The translations under genes were made by a program, and so were the position numbers. The notes beneath the pieces were generated by a model, which saw only the letters and a list, made by a program, of their open reading frames with translations, searched no databases and was not told the DNA's origin. From the NCBI GenBank assembly GCA_031255815.1, contig JAIRRU010000103.1, positions 1 to 5,618 of the forward strand: DNA of 5,618 nucleotides. The letters are read 5' to 3'. This stretch comes from Treponema sp. (GTDB taxonomy: Bacteria > Spirochaetota > Spirochaetia > Treponematales > Breznakiellaceae). Positions within the stretch are counted from its first letter, which is position 1. Each line of letters starts with the position of its first letter. This document shows positions 5,570 through 5,618 of the stretch, piece by piece.

Positions 5570-5618
5570 CCAAGGCAAGAGGCTCCCGGACGCTGCGAAA
5601 TTTGGATGAAGCACCGGG

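Larger units (their letters stand above)
5459..5618. mobile_element. Repeat element 2: second copy of the same unit, cut by the window end
   Basis: CCTTGATTAGACTAAA (5459-5474) matches the left terminus of element 1 at 15 of 16 positions and in the same orientation. It is followed by a left arm of 9-base units (5543-5569). Beyond the arm the copies remain alignable: TCCCGGAC (5586-5593) corresponds to CCCCGGAC in element 1, and GAAATTTGG to GAAATCTTGG, in the same order. The distance from terminus to arm is 84 bases, against 60 in element 1, so this copy has diverged or gained sequence there. The right half is outside the window. Confidence 0.5.

Noticed and set aside
5540..5618. Open plus-strand frame starting MAANLTNHTN at the right edge, with AAGG next to the ATG
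   Set aside because: The peptide is produced by the 9-base repeat of element 2, and the purine run abuts the ATG with no proper spacing.

Overview
The window carries five protein genes and at least one, probably two, copies of a small non-coding repeat element. The organism is most likely a spirochaete of the termite-gut Treponema type. That rests on the long repeat-built lipoprotein with a relaxed lipobox, the mixed base composition and the style of the intergenic repeats. It is an inference without a marker gene, so confidence is moderate to low.

Left part (1-2231): almost all of the first 1964 bases is one minus-strand gene for a large exported lipoprotein. It is open at the left edge (654 codons visible, no stop) and is built from about five degenerate beta-rich modules. 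It has a good ribosome binding site and a convincing sigma-70-type promoter (TTGAAA, 17 bp, TATATT) in an AT-rich leader region.

Repeat element 1 (2232-2465): this lies in a 520-base gene-free stretch (1965-2484). It has terminal inverted repeats and an internal 138-base stem-loop whose arms are strings of a 9-base unit, (nn)CACGAAC. A second copy starts at 5459, in the same orientation, and runs off the right edge.

Middle and right part (2485-5427): four genes, clearly more GC-rich than the left part, lie between the two elements. A RidA-family protein and a PLP-dependent fold-type III enzyme (D-threonine aldolase / D-serine dehydratase family) form a two-gene minus-strand operon with a 4-base start/stop overlap. 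A Uma2-family PD-(D/E)XK protein is transcribed divergently, apparently from a leaderless promoter. It converges on, and overlaps by 38 bases, an RluA-type pseudouridine synthase on the minus strand.

Functionally the clearest unit is the RidA-PLP enzyme pair. An enzyme that dehydrates a D-hydroxyamino acid releases a reactive enamine, which RidA would hydrolyse. The other genes show no obvious link to it. The least explained feature is the repeat element, which has the shape of a MITE-like or structured-RNA repeat and brackets the four-gene block.
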